From DATBLE01 sp963764565 (GTDB lineage: Bacteria; Actinomycetota; Thermoleophilia; Gaiellales; Gaiellaceae): a DNA stretch of 64,000 bases. Positions 31,297 to 38,938 of this stretch are shown in pieces. The notes below the pieces were generated by a model. The model saw only the letters and a list, made by a program, of their open reading frames with translations, did not search any database and was not told the DNA's origin. The stretch's first letter is position 1; each line of letters starts with the position of its first letter. The translations under genes and the position numbers were made by a program. Location: the NCBI GenBank assembly GCA_963764565.1, contig CAVXTD010000027.1, forward strand, positions 115,505 to 179,504, read 5' to 3'.

Positions 31297-32235
31297 ACTA
31301 TCTCGAGCGTGCGCTCGCGCTCGCCGAGCGCGGGCGGGCGACGACGCGCCCGAACCCCGTCGTCGGCGCGGTCGTCGTCTCCGGCGGCGAGATCGTGGGC
31401 GAGGGCTGGCACGAGCGCAAGGGCGGCGCCCACGCGGAGGTGGTCGCGCTCGAGGCAGCCGGCGAGCGGGCGCGCGACGCGACCCTGTACGTGACGATGG
31501 AGCCCTGCGCCCACCACGGTGCGACCCCGCCCTGCACCGAGAGCGTCCTCCGCGCAGGCGTTGCGAAGGTCGTCGCCGGCTCGCTCGACCCGAATCCGGA
31601 GGCGGGCGGCGGCCTCGAGCTGCTTCGAACGCACGGGATCGACGTCGAGCACGCGGACTCGTTCGAGGCGCGGGCCCAGAACGACGCCTGGCGGACGTGG
31701 GTCTCGCGGGGCCGGCCCTTCGTCACGCTGAAGCTCGCCGTCACTCTCGACGGGCGGGTGACGGTGCCGGGCTCGCGCTGGGTCTCGGGCGAGGAGAGCC
31801 GCCGGCTGGTGCACGAGCTGCGTGCTTCGTCGGACGCCGTCGCCGTCGGAATGGGCACGGTGCGCGCCGACCGACCCGCGGCTGACCGCGCGCGGGGCCG
31901 ATGGGCTCCGGCAGCCTCGGCGCCTGGCGTTCGGCGACGGTGCGCTGCCCGACGGCTCGGAGCTGGAGCACCTCGCGGGACCGCTCGAGGAGGAGCTGCT
32001 CCGGCTCGGGGGCGAGGGGGTCCAGTCTCTGCTGCTCGAGGGCGGCCCCACGCTCGCGACCGCGTTTCTGGAGCTGGAGCTCGTGGACAAGCTGCTCCTG
32101 TTCGTTGCTCCCATGATCGCCGGAGCCGGGCCTCTACTCCTGGGCGATCTCTCCAGGCCGCATTCGTTGCACCGTCTTGCGAGCCGGGCCGTCGGAGACG
32201 ATGTGCTCCTCACCGCCTATGTCCATGAGCCCTGA
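31293..32235 (+). CDS. ribD: Bifunctional pyrimidine deaminase/reductase RibD (frameshifted)
   Basis: RibD carries out the deamination and side-chain reduction steps of riboflavin synthesis. The N-terminal deaminase has NPVVGAVVV, the zinc ligands in GGAHAEVVAL and the PCAHHGATPPC motif. The reductase domain begins FVTLKLAVTLDGRV, then an extra base near 31876 shifts the frame; it resumes with DPRLTARG and ends with SLLLEGGPTLATAF and MIAGAGPLLLGD. The reductase part is short (total about 313 residues against about 360). The start overlaps the rpe stop. Confidence 0.9.
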
Positions 32236-32455
32236 AGACCGCATCGTCACCCTGCTCTCGCGGTGGCTCGCGCGTCACCTCGACAACGTCCGGCTGCTGG
32301 AGCAGATCGAGGCCGCCGGCCGCGAAGGGCTTTCCGAGGCGCAGACCGAGGCGCTTGACGAGCTCTCCGCCGAACTGGCGCGGGCCGGTCGGGCCGAGCG
32401 CGGCGACGTGGAGATGGTCGTCCGCGAGACGCTCGAGGCGCTCGCAGTCGGCTGA
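32219..32455 (+). CDS. Small conserved-looking helical protein within the riboflavin genes
   Basis: This 78-residue protein (76 if ATG 32225 is used) is predicted almost wholly helical, with RIVTLLSRWLARHLDNVRLLEQIE and DELSAELARAG segments and many Glu/Arg/Leu. It overlaps the ribD end by 17 bp and sits 19 bp before ribE. I do not recognise a family and see no metal-binding or catalytic motif. Its position suggests co-expression with riboflavin synthesis. Confidence 0.65.
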   Translation: MSMSPEDRIVTLLSRWLARHLDNVRLLEQIEAAGREGLSEAQTEALDELSAELARAGRAERGDVEMVVRETLEALAVG

Positions 32456-32474
32456 CGGCTCTAGCCTTAGCGGC

Positions 32475-33065
32475 ATGTTCACGGGTCTGGTGCGCGAGGT
32501 CGGGCGCGTGGTCTCGTTCGAGGGCGGCCGGCTGCGCGTCGAGTCGCAGCTCGCCGCGGCGATCGGCGACTCCGTCGCGATCGACGGCGTGTGCCTGACC
32601 GTCGTCGACGGAGACCGCCGCACGCTCGCCTTCGACGCCGTCCCCGAGACGCTCGCGCGGACGACGCTCGGGCGGCTCGAGCCCGGGGCCGCCGTGAACC
32701 TCGAGCCCGCTCTTCGCGCGGGCGAGGCGCTCGGCGGCCATTACGTTCAGGGGCACGTCGACGGGGTCGGAACCGTGCGCTCGGTCGATCCGGAAGGAGA
32801 AGGCAGGCGCGTGTGGATCGACGCCCCCGCCGACGCGCTCCGCTACTGCGTCGAGAAGGGCTCGATCGCCGTCGACGGCGTCTCCCTGACCGTGGCGGGC
32901 CTCGACGAACGGGGCTTCGCGGTCGCGCTCGTCCCTCATACGCTCGCCGAGACGACGCTCGGCTTCCTGGCGCCCGGCGCGGAGGTCAACCTCGAGGCGG
33001 ATGTGCTCGCCAAGTACGTGGAGAGGCTCGCGGGGCTACGATCTGGGCATGGCGACGACGGCTGA
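32475..33065 (+). CDS. ribE: Riboflavin synthase alpha subunit
   Basis: This enzyme dismutates two 6,7-dimethyl-8-ribityllumazine molecules to riboflavin. The 196-residue protein has the expected internal duplication: MFTGLVREVG ... VAIDGVCLTVV and GHYVQGHVDGVG ... IAVDGVSLTVAG, two lumazine-synthase-like barrels. The C-terminus overlaps the ribBA start by 17 bp. TAGCCT seven bases before the ATG could be a leaderless promoter. Confidence 0.94.
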   Translation: MFTGLVREVGRVVSFEGGRLRVESQLAAAIGDSVAIDGVCLTVVDGDRRTLAFDAVPETLARTTLGRLEPGAAVNLEPALRAGEALGGHYVQGHVDGVGTVRSVDPEGEGRRVWIDAPADALRYCVEKGSIAVDGVSLTVAGLDERGFAVALVPHTLAETTLGFLAPGAEVNLEADVLAKYVERLAGLRSGHGDDG

Positions 33066-34299
33066 GCCGCGCATCTTCGCGACGATCGAGGAAGCCCTCG
33101 ACGAGATCCGCGCCGGCCGTTTCGTGGTCGTCGTCGACGCGCCCGACCGCGAGAACGAAGGCGATCTGACGATCGCCGCCGAGTTCGCCACCGCCGAGGC
33201 GGTCAACTTCATGGCCACCCACGGGCGCGGCGTGGTCTGCCTGTGCCTGACCGAGCAGCGCTGCGACGAGCTGAACCTTCGCGCGCTCGCGTCGAGCAGC
33301 GAGTCTCGCCACGGCACCGCCTACACGACCCCGATCGACGCCCGCGAGGGGATCTCGACCGGCGTGTCTGCCGCCGACCGCGCGCACACGATCGCGGTCG
33401 CGATCGACCCGGCTTCCGGCCCGCACGACCTGATCGAGGGCGGCCACATCCTCCCGCTGCGCGCGCGCGCCGGCGGCGTGCTCCAGCGCGCCGGGCAGAC
33501 CGAGGCTGCGGTCGACCTCGCGCGTCTCGCCGGGCTGCGGCCGGCCGGCGTCGTCTGCGAGATCATGAACGAGGACGGGACGATGGCCCGAGTGCCCGAT
33601 CTCGTCGAGTACTGCGCGCGCCACGGGCTGAAGATGATCACCGTCGCCGACCTGATCGACTACCGGCGCCGCCACGAGAAGCTCGTCGAGCGGGCAAACA
33701 CGATCCGGATGCCGACCGCCTACGGCGAGTTCACGGCGATCGCGTTCCGCGAGACGTTGACCGGCAAGCACCACGTCGCGCTGGTCAAGGGCGATGTCGA
33801 GGGCCGGGAGAACGTCCTCGTGCGCGTCCATTCCGAATGTCTCACCGGCGATGTGTTCCACTCCCTGCGCTGCGACTGCGGGGAGCAGCTCGAGCTGGCG
33901 CTCGCGCGGATCGGCTCCGAGGACCGCGGCGTGCTGCTGTACATGGCGCAGGAGGGGCGCGGGATCGGCCTGCTGAACAAGCTGCGCGCGTACGAGCTCC
34001 AGGAGCAGGGCCGGGACACGGTGGAGGCGAACCTCGAGCTCGGCTTCCCGGCCGACTCGCGCGACTACGGGATCGGCTACCAGATCCTCGCCGACCTCGG
34101 CCTCTCGACGATCCGCCTGCTGACGAACAACCCGCGGAAGATGGAGAGCGCGGTCGCCTACGGCCTGACCGTGGTCGAGGAGGTGCCGATCGAAGTGCCG
34201 CCGAACGTCGAGAACCTGCGCTACCTCCAGGCGAAACGTGAGAAGCTCGGGCACCGGCTCCACCACCAGGATCTCAAGTTCGAGCCGGGAGACGAATGA
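33049..34299 (+). CDS. ribBA: Bifunctional DHBP synthase / GTP cyclohydrolase II (RibBA)
   Basis: Both entry branches of riboflavin synthesis are fused in 416 residues. The RibB half (about 1-205) has DRENEGDL and GGVLQRAGQTEAAVDLARLAG; the last reads GQTEA where the family has GHTEA, replacing a histidine I remember as a magnesium ligand. The preceding segment is EGGHILPLRA rather than RPGHIFPLRA. The RibA half (about 210-400) has the zinc Cys set SECLTGDVFHSLRCDCGEQL, then QEGRGIGLLNK and LLTNNPRKM, all standard. It overlaps ribE upstream and ribH downstream (ATGA). Confidence 0.93.
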   Translation: MATTAEPRIFATIEEALDEIRAGRFVVVVDAPDRENEGDLTIAAEFATAEAVNFMATHGRGVVCLCLTEQRCDELNLRALASSSESRHGTAYTTPIDAREGISTGVSAADRAHTIAVAIDPASGPHDLIEGGHILPLRARAGGVLQRAGQTEAAVDLARLAGLRPAGVVCEIMNEDGTMARVPDLVEYCARHGLKMITVADLIDYRRRHEKLVERANTIRMPTAYGEFTAIAFRETLTGKHHVALVKGDVEGRENVLVRVHSECLTGDVFHSLRCDCGEQLELALARIGSEDRGVLLYMAQEGRGIGLLNKLRAYELQEQGRDTVEANLELGFPADSRDYGIGYQILADLGLSTIRLLTNNPRKMESAVAYGLTVVEEVPIEVPPNVENLRYLQAKREKLGHRLHHQDLKFEPGDE

Positions 34300-35105
34300 G
34301 GGCCATCTTGCTGCGCAAGATGGTCGGGGAGGGGCTGATGAGCGAGCGCCCCGACGAGCCTCAGGACTGGCCGCTGCGCGACTGGTCGCAACGGCTGCGG
34401 CCGCCGCGCCGCGGGCGCTCTTCCGCGTTCGCAGCCGAGGAGGCCGAGCCGGTCGAGCCCGAACAGCAGGTACCCGAGCAGCCCGGGCCCGAGGCGGAGA
34501 TGCTCGACGAGGAAGCGCCTGCTGCCGCTCCCCCGGAAGAATCCGAGGAACTGTCCGTGGACGAGGAGCCTGTCGAGCTTGCCCCACTGCCCGCGGCCGG
34601 AGAGCACGCCGAGGGCGAGTTCCGCGTCCCGGACGGCTACGCGGTGCTCGAGGGCGCCCCCAACGGCCGCCGCCGGTCGGTCGCGATCGTGGTCAGCCGC
34701 TTCAACGGCGAGATCACGAACCGCCTACTCGACGCCGCGCTCGCCGAGCTCGACGAGGCGGGCGTCGCCCGCGACGCCGTGCTCGTGATGCCCGTGCCCG
34801 GCGCGTTCGAGCTTCCGATCGCTGCGATGGCGCTGGCGAAGACCCGCCGCTACTCGTGCGTGATCGCGCTGGGCTGCGTGATCCGCGGCGAAACCCCGCA
34901 TTTCGACTTCGTTGCCGGCGAGGCGGCGAGCGGCCTCCAGCTCGCCGGGATCGAGACGGGCGTGCCGGTCTCGTTCGGGCTGCTCACCTGCGAGACGGCC
35001 GAGCAGGCCGAGGCTCGTGTCGATCGGGGCGCGACCGTCGCTCGGACGGCCCTCGAGATGGCCGACGCGTTTGCTCAGCTGCGGGCAAACGCCGCCGCGC
35101 GCTAG
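34296..35105 (+). CDS. ribH: Lumazine synthase RibH with long acidic N-terminal extension
   Basis: The core (residues about 108-269) is a normal lumazine synthase: VAIVVSRFNGEIT, VPGAFELPIAA and GCVIRGETPHFDFVAGEAASGL with the catalytic His. Ahead of it is an extension of about 107 residues: first QDWPLRDWSQRLRPPRRGRS, then a low-complexity Glu/Pro/Ala stretch. Typical RibH is about 155 residues. The ATG at 34296 overlaps the ribBA stop; ATG 34338 (MSERPDEP) is an alternative that keeps most of the extension. RibH subunits form pentamers or 60-mer shells, so the tail may decorate a capsid surface or interior; that is inference. Confidence 0.92.
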   Translation: MRAILLRKMVGEGLMSERPDEPQDWPLRDWSQRLRPPRRGRSSAFAAEEAEPVEPEQQVPEQPGPEAEMLDEEAPAAAPPEESEELSVDEEPVELAPLPAAGEHAEGEFRVPDGYAVLEGAPNGRRRSVAIVVSRFNGEITNRLLDAALAELDEAGVARDAVLVMPVPGAFELPIAAMALAKTRRYSCVIALGCVIRGETPHFDFVAGEAASGLQLAGIETGVPVSFGLLTCETAEQAEARVDRGATVARTALEMADAFAQLRANAAAR

Positions 35106-35110
35106 ATCGC

Positions 35111-35116
35111 TACACT
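35111..35116 (+). promoter_or_regulatory. -10 box TACACT of rpmB
   Basis: TACACT ends ten bases before the rpmB ATG, so transcription would start at or next to the start codon. Confidence 0.5.
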
Positions 35117-35126
35117 CTCTGGCCGC

Positions 35127-35315
35127 ATGTCCAAGATCTGCTCCGTCTGCGGAAAGAAGCCCTCCTTCGGCAACCACCGAAGCCACTCGATGGTGGCGAC
35201 CAAGCGCCGCTTCAACCCGAATCTCCAGCGTGTTCGCATCCTCGTGAACGGCGCTCCCCAGCGCGTCTACGTGTGCACGCGCTGTCTCAAGGGCGGCAAA
35301 GTCCAGAAGGCCTAG
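35127..35315 (+). CDS. rpmB: Ribosomal protein bL28
   Basis: The 62-residue protein starts MSKICSVCGKKPSFGNHRSHS and ends with VYVCTRCLKGGKVQKA. The two CxxC pairs mark the zinc-binding (C+) form of L28. No Shine-Dalgarno is visible. It follows ribH by 21 bp and precedes a receiver-domain gene by 9 bp. Confidence 0.95.
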   Translation: MSKICSVCGKKPSFGNHRSHSMVATKRRFNPNLQRVRILVNGAPQRVYVCTRCLKGGKVQKA

Positions 35316-35324
35316 ACTCCGCGA

Positions 35325-35699
35325 GTGCCGACTCGCGTGATCCTGATCGAAGACAACGACGTCTTCCGTCAGGCGCTCGAGATGCTGCTCGAGCTGCGCG
35401 GCGAGATCGAGATCGTCGCCTCCGAGCCCGACGGCACCCGTGTCGTCGAGATCTGCAAGGAGCACTCTCCCGACGTGGCGCTCGTCGACTACCGCCTGCC
35501 GGAGCTCGACGGCGTGCAGGTCGCGCGCCTCGTGCGCGAGCGCTGCCCCGACGTGGCCGTGGTCGCGTTGACCGCGGCGGCCGAGGAGCGGGAAATCGAG
35601 GCGATGCTCGAAGCCGGCGCGGTCGCCTGCGTGCGCAAGGACGAGCCGCTGGACGCGATCGTCGCCGCTGTCCGCGCGGCCGCGGGTTCCTCGCCCTAG
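35325..35699 (+). CDS. Receiver-only (CheY-like) response regulator
   Basis: The 124-residue protein is a single receiver domain: acidic pair in LIEDND, phospho-acceptor Asp in VALVDYRLPELDG, Thr in VVALTAAAEE and Lys in ACVRKDEP. No output domain follows; the frame ends two codons after the domain. It starts at GTG 35325, six bases after TAGACT. It is tail-to-tail with the small minus-strand gene at 35696, overlapping by four bases. No kinase is adjacent on this side; its partner is unknown. Confidence 0.85.
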   Translation: MPTRVILIEDNDVFRQALEMLLELRGEIEIVASEPDGTRVVEICKEHSPDVALVDYRLPELDGVQVARLVRERCPDVAVVALTAAAEEREIEAMLEAGAVACVRKDEPLDAIVAAVRAAAGSSP

Positions 35700-35920
35700 T
35701 CGTCGTTTTCGCCGCCGCCGCCATGCTCGACGGTTGTGACCACGGGCGGCGGAAGGCTCGCGCCCGGTTGGACGACCGCGAGCGGGCTGAGCTTGCCGAC
35801 CGGGTCGTTGCGGGGCTGCGCGTAGCCGAGCAGCGCGAGATTGAGCAGGATCGCGGCGGTGGCCGCCGCGGCGAGCGCGGCGGCACCGAGCGCGATCCTC
35901 AACGGCTTGCCGGTGGGCAC
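35696..35920 (-). CDS. Small membrane-anchored protein with Gly/Asp-rich tail
   Basis: This 74-residue protein has an N-terminal hydrophobic helix (IALGAAALAAAATAAILLNLALL, about 8-30), then a Pro/Val-rich stretch ending VVTTVEHGGGGENDD. The tail resembles that of the 140-residue protein at the other end of this cluster (ENGGGGFDD). It is the last gene of a minus-strand set with the ferric-reductase-like protein and ApbE. No known family was recognised, and there is no FMN-attachment motif (S/T-G-A-T). Confidence 0.6.
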   Translation of the reverse strand: MPTGKPLRIALGAAALAAAATAAILLNLALLGYAQPRNDPVGKLSPLAVVQPGASLPPPVVTTVEHGGGGENDD

Positions 35921-35929
35921 GGCTCGAGG

Positions 35930-36515
35930 CTAGACGACACGGTCGCCGCCTCGCCTCGTCGAACGCGGCGATTGCTCCGAACGGGCAGCACTCGGCGCCG
36001 AGCTCGTGAGCACGCGCCAGACGGTCAGCGAGACGACGGCGGCGATCGAGCTTGCGTACAGCCCGAACGCCCACGTATCGGTGCCCGCGGCGATTCCGTG
36101 GACGGTGGCGGCGCCGAAGACCGCGAAGGTGAGGTAGTGCAGCCGGCGCCAGTTCCGCACGCCGATCCGGCGGCGGAGCGAGAAGGACACGTAGATCAGC
36201 AGCATCAGCTCGGCGGCCAGGATGCCGATGCCCGGTGGCGAGGGGCCGGTAGGGGCTGAGCCCGGGGACGAGCAGCGCCGCCACCGAGATCCGCACGGTC
36301 GAGTCGAGCACGAGCGTCACGCCGTGCAACGCGATCGCCCCGAGCGCGAGCAGCGACAGGAACTTGTGCAGGTCGGTGGCCGCGGCCGCCTTCACCCGTG
36401 CCCCGAGCGGCCTCGACTTCACGGTCAGGCCTGCCAGCACCGACGCGGTCAGGAGCGCGTACGCGGTCAGCCCGGTGGCCCGTGCGAGGAGCCAGAAGGT
36501 CGGATCGGTCTTCAT
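35930..36515 (-). CDS. Ferric-reductase-like transmembrane protein (frameshifted)
   Basis: About 195 residues with roughly five or six membrane helices. It begins MKTDPTFWLLARATGLTAY, then DLHKFLSLLALGAIALHGVTL, and after one extra base near 36230 continues LMLLIYVSFSLRRRIGVRNWRRLHYLTFAVFGAATVHGIAAG. The paired histidines in LHKF/LHGV and LHYL/VHGI are spaced as in the heme-binding ferric-reductase-like (MsrQ/YedZ/NOX) domain. It would pass electrons across the membrane. The start overlaps the apbE stop (ATGA). Confidence 0.75.
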
Positions 36516-37337
36516 TCGAGCCCACCGGTGACCACGGTGCGGCCGTCCGCGGTGACGAGCACGGCCGGCCCTTCCACGGGCGCGCCCAGGAAGATCGCCT
36601 TGGCGAGCACCTCTGCCTCGACCGCAGTCGGGGCAACGGCAGTCACCCGGAGCAGATCGCCGGCGGCCGGCGCGCCCGTTGTCGGATCGATCAGATGATG
36701 GGCCTCTTCGCCGCCGCGTCGCCAGCGGCGGCGATCGCGCCCGGAGGTGGCCAGTGCGCCGTCCTCCAGGCCGAGCGTGATCTCGCCGTCCGCGGTCTCG
36801 ACGCCCACCGGCCAGAGCCGTCCGCTGCCGGCAAGGTCGCCGCCGGCGTTGACGAGGCAGGGCCCGGCTCGCTCGAGGATCGCCCGGGCGCGGTCGACGG
36901 CGTATCCCTTGGCGATCCCGCCGAGATCGAGCCGGAAGCCGGGCTCCAGCTCGATCCGGCCGCCGTCGATGCGGACGCCGCCGCCACAGGGCCGTGGGCT
37001 CTCCCACCTCGCCGTCCGGGAGGACCTCGTCGAACGTGCGGTCGTAGCCGGCTGCGACGAGGGCGTCGTGGACGGTCGGGTCGAAGCGGCCGCCGGTGCG
37101 ATCGCGTGCCTCCAGGGCGAGCCTGGTCACGGCGACGAGATCGTCGCCGGCGTCGAGCACGCCGAGGCGGTTGAGCGCCGAGAGCTCGGAGTCGGGGCGG
37201 AAGCGAGAGAGCAGCGCCTCCAGCCGCTCGAACTCCTGCTCTGCCCCGGCGAGGGCGAGCTCGCTCTCGGCGCTCGGCTCGGCATCCAGCAGCAGCTCGA
37301 CCTGGGTGCCCATTGCGGGGAACGAATGCCGCTGCAT
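36512..37337 (-). CDS. apbE: FAD:protein FMN transferase ApbE (frameshifted)
   Basis: ApbE attaches FMN covalently to Ser/Thr of extracytoplasmic redox proteins. Visible motifs are HSFPAMGTQVELLL at the start, LEALLSRFRPDSELSALN, DLGGIAKGYAVDRA, CLVNAGGDLAGSG and HHLIDPTTGAPA with the metal-binding acidic residue. One extra base near 37000 breaks the frame. No lipobox or signal peptide is seen, so export is not evident. The start overlaps the upstream stop (TGATG). A substrate with the flavinylation motif is not found nearby. Confidence 0.85.
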
Positions 37338-37726
37338 CACGAGGTCCTCGTGATCGTCAGCGGCGGCAGCGTGACGATCCGGACCGAGGGTGCCGCGGCG
37401 GCGGAGGCGGTCGGAGCAGTGGGGGCCGGCTGCCGTACGGACGCGAGCGCGGCTGTGCGCGCGTTCGTGGCCTGGACCGTCGCGATCGTCCGCTTCCTCG
37501 CGGCGAGGTTCGCCCGGTACACGGCCCAGCGCTTGTCGACGATCCGCTTGACGGCGAGCGCTTCGGCACGGAGCCGTTGCTCGCGGGCCTGGAGCGCCGC
37601 CAGTCTCGGATCCTGAGCCGTCGTCTTCTGCGTGCGCCACGGATGCGCGGCGATCGCGGCCCAGGCGACGAAGAAGACGAGGACGGTGGCGGCCAGGGCG
37701 TAGAGGCGGGCGGTGTGGTTAGTCAT
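37337..37726 (-). CDS. Membrane-anchored coiled-coil protein, unknown
   Basis: The 129-residue protein has an N-terminal helix (LYALAATVLVFFVAWAAIAAHPW, about 8-30), then a charged helical segment (DPRLAALQAREQRLRAEALAVKRIVDKRWAVYRANLAARKR) likely to form a short coiled coil. The Pro/Ala/Thr-rich tail ends VRIVTLPPLTITRTS. It overlaps apbE downstream and the 140-residue gene upstream, so these are co-transcribed. No recognised family; an assembly or periplasmic partner role is inferred only from context. Confidence 0.6.
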   Translation of the reverse strand: MTNHTARLYALAATVLVFFVAWAAIAAHPWRTQKTTAQDPRLAALQAREQRLRAEALAVKRIVDKRWAVYRANLAARKRTIATVQATNARTAALASVRQPAPTAPTASAAAAPSVRIVTLPPLTITRTS

Positions 37727-38141
37727 CGAACCCGCCTCCGCCGTTCTCGTGCTGAGAGCCGCCCTCGGCCTCGTGCTCGGACTCGTGCCCTCCCGCGCGC
37801 GGAACGTGGCGGACGATCGGCGCGGGCCTGACGTAGACGACCCGCTGGGGCGGTGCGGCCGCGGCTGCGGGTGCGGGTGCGGCTGCGATCGGGGAGCCCG
37901 CGGCCGCCGAGGTCGCCTTCGGCACTGGCGGCAGCTTCGGAGGACGCTCTGCCAGCGCCTTCCTGAGCGCGGCCTCCGTGCGGTCGAGAGCCTTCGTCCG
38001 TTGCGTGATCAGGGCAGCCGGCGAGGTCGGCGTGGTCGTGGCCGACTGGCCGAGGTGCGCGGTCTTCGTCGCCGCAACGGTCCCGGCGATCGCGGCGGCT
38101 CCGATCGCGAGTGAGATGAGGAGTGCGTGCTTCTTGTTCAC
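37719..38141 (-). CDS. Membrane-anchored Ala/Pro-rich protein with His/Gly/Asp tail, unknown
   Basis: The 140-residue protein begins MNKKHALLISLAIGAAAIAGTVAA, a signal anchor. A helical stretch with KALDRTEAALRKALAERPP, an Ala/Pro linker and a tail GGHESEHEAEGGSQHENGGG follow. The His/Glu-rich tail could bind metal. It is the first gene of the minus-strand ferric-reductase/ApbE cluster and is divergent from the OmpR-type regulator (137 bp between starts), so that two-component pair may control it. Confidence 0.6.
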   Translation of the reverse strand: MNKKHALLISLAIGAAAIAGTVAATKTAHLGQSATTTPTSPAALITQRTKALDRTEAALRKALAERPPKLPPVPKATSAAAGSPIAAAPAPAAAAAPPQRVVYVRPAPIVRHVPRAGGHESEHEAEGGSQHENGGGGFDD

Positions 38142-38278
38142 CGTGGCCTCCGTTCGATTGACTGCACTGACGGTACGACGGGCGCGGTTACGGGTGGGAC
38201 AGCCGAATGCCAGGCTTTGCCGGCGATCGGTAAAGGTTCGGAAAAGCCCCGATGCCGCTCGATCAAGCCGGTGCGATC

Positions 38279-38938
38279 ATGGGATCCGTGAAGGTCCTGA
38301 TCGTCGAGGACGAGGACGCGATCGCCGAGCCGCTCGCGGAGGGCCTGCGCCGGGAGGGGTTCGAGGTCGACCGCGCAGCGACCGGCCAGGAGGCACTCGA
38401 CGCGGCCGAGCCGGACATCGTGCTGCTCGACCTGCGGCTGCCCGACATCGACGGGCTCGAGGTCTGCCGCCGCATTCGCGAACGCTCGCGGGTTCCCGTG
38501 ATCGTCGTCACCGCCCGCGGCGAGGAAGTCGACCGCGTCGTCGGGCTCGAGCTCGGAGCCGACGACTACGTCGTCAAGCCATACTCGATCCGCGAGCTCG
38601 TCGCCCGGATCCGCGCGGTGATGCGCAGGCTCGAGCCGCCTGCGCCGGACGGGCCGATGCGCGTGAACGGGCTCGAGGTCGACTCGCGGGCGCGGCGCGC
38701 CTCTCTGGACGGCGAGGATCTCGCGCTGACGCCACGGGAGTTCGACCTGCTCGCGCTGTTGATCTCCGAGCCCGGAGCGGCGTTCAGCCGCAGCCGCATC
38801 TTCGAGCAGGTCTGGGAGACGCGCTGGTTCGGCTCGCCGAAGACGATCGACGTACACGTCGCCGCCCTGCGCCGGAAGCTCGCCGACCCCGGTTGGATCG
38901 AGACCGTGCGCGGAGTGGGCTTTCGCCTTCGCGGCTGA
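38279..38938 (+). CDS. OmpR-family response regulator
   Basis: A receiver domain (VLIVEDEDAIAE, phospho-Asp in IVLLDLRLPDIDG, T in VIVVTARG, K in DDYVVKPYSI) is followed by a winged-helix DNA-binding domain (LTPREFDLLALL ... FGSPKTIDVHVAALRRKL ... VRGVGFRLRG). Start ATG 38279 is preferred over the in-frame 38252. The stop overlaps the kinase start (TGATG). Divergence from the ferric-reductase/ApbE cluster makes that cluster its likely target. Confidence 0.92.
   Translation: MGSVKVLIVEDEDAIAEPLAEGLRREGFEVDRAATGQEALDAAEPDIVLLDLRLPDIDGLEVCRRIRERSRVPVIVVTARGEEVDRVVGLELGADDYVVKPYSIRELVARIRAVMRRLEPPAPDGPMRVNGLEVDSRARRASLDGEDLALTPREFDLLALLISEPGAAFSRSRIFEQVWETRWFGSPKTIDVHVAALRRKLADPGWIETVRGVGFRLRG

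Noticed and set aside
34725..37640. 971-residue minus-strand open frame
   Set aside because: Only its stretch at about 37000-37337 is real (ApbE start), plus a piece of the ferric-reductase-like gene. The rest is antisense to ribH, rpmB and the receiver gene, with Arg-rich shadow composition.
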